13,853 bases of DNA, taken from contig DAIUAM010000060.1 in NCBI GenBank assembly GCA_036847185.1, positions 1-13,853 of the forward strand, in the 5' to 3' direction. The notes beneath the pieces were generated by a model. That model saw only the letters and a list, made by a program, of their open reading frames with translations. It was not told where the DNA came from and did no database searches. The translations under genes were made by a program, and so were the position numbers. Positions 13,652-13,853 of this stretch are shown here, piece by piece. Within the stretch, counting starts at the first letter, position 1; every line of letters begins with the position of its first letter. Source of the DNA: UBA4738 sp002413305. GTDB lineage: Bacteria > Actinomycetota > UBA4738.

Positions 13652-13853
13652 CGAAGAAGTGCTGGTCGGGGCACCAATTCAGCGCGAGCCACTCCACGCT
13701 CATGTGCGCCAGTCCCGCATTTGTCCCGCGGACGTCATGCGCCCCAGCAAATCTGCAGCGCACCGAGGCGACCGCCGCGCTCACCTCATCCCTTCGCCGT
13801 TCAGGCCATCTGCGACCAGGACGCGCAGCGGTGTGGTCGCCCGGTCTCCGTGG
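13652..13853. other. Non-coding or unresolved tail beyond the tRNA
   Basis: No gene can be supported in the last 202 bases. A minus-strand frame is open from the window edge into the tRNA (stop at 13611-13613), but its residues look like nothing I know and it runs antisense through the tRNA. The string GTCCCGC is repeated at 13712-13718 and 13723-13729 with an 11-bp period. Confidence 0.4.

Noticed and set aside
13611..13853. Minus-strand frame open from the right edge into the tRNA, as for an integrase C-terminus
   Set aside because: About 80 residues without a catalytic Arg/His/Tyr pattern, and it would end antisense in the anticodon arm. GC-rich DNA often leaves such frames open.
1..13853. 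CRISPR array, insertion sequence, toxin-antitoxin or phage defence module
   Set aside because: No regularly spaced repeats, no transposase or terminal inverted repeats, and no small-gene pairs of that type on either strand.

Overview
The window is GC-rich DNA with actinobacterial habits: dense coding on both strands, GTG starts, TANNNT-type -10 boxes that sometimes sit right before a start codon, and an MMPL-type exporter. I read it as chromosomal DNA from an actinobacterium (Actinomycetota), probably uncultivated. That is an inference from gene types and composition, and a GC-rich Chloroflexota genome is not excluded. I see no transposase, integrase, phage gene or CRISPR array.

Layout, left to right. 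An orphan family-5 solute-binding lipoprotein (54-1976, minus) diverges from a short 35-codon reading frame that looks like the first residues of a BTAD/SARP regulator. That frame overlaps, by an ATGA junction, an FAD oxidoreductase of the sulfide:quinone reductase / flavocytochrome c sulfide dehydrogenase type (2219-3367, plus). Next come a polytopic membrane protein of unknown function (3501-4592, plus), a strong hairpin in a convergent gap, and an MMPL transporter (4799-7063, minus). A 409-bp gap without a gene follows, then a secreted five-Asp-box BNR/sialidase-fold protein (7476-8948, minus). Its best promoter lies about 250 bp upstream of its start, overlaps an inverted-repeat operator candidate and implies a long leader. 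A sulfotransferase-family protein (9422-10504, plus) is divergent from it and converges on a minus-strand run of a secreted GH5 glycosidase (10565-11878), a TlpA-like thiol protein (11949-12401) and an enoyl-CoA hydratase/isomerase-family protein (12420-13211). On the right, a 100-residue protein with four CxxC knuckles (13287-13589, plus) ends inside a tRNA-Val(TAC) gene (13580-13651). The last 200 bases hold no recognisable gene.

How the genes work together. This is mostly a set of short transcription units, not one pathway. Several products act at or outside the cell surface (solute-binding lipoprotein, MMPL exporter, BNR protein, GH5 enzyme). The only operon-like run is crotonase - TlpA-like - possibly GH5. 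I found no obvious new multi-gene system. The points most worth a second look are the BTAD-like leader coupled to the oxidoreductase, the sulfotransferase with an altered cofactor loop, the CxxC protein whose stop codon is supplied by a tRNA, two matching candidate leaderless promoters, and the long-leader promoter/operator of the BNR gene.
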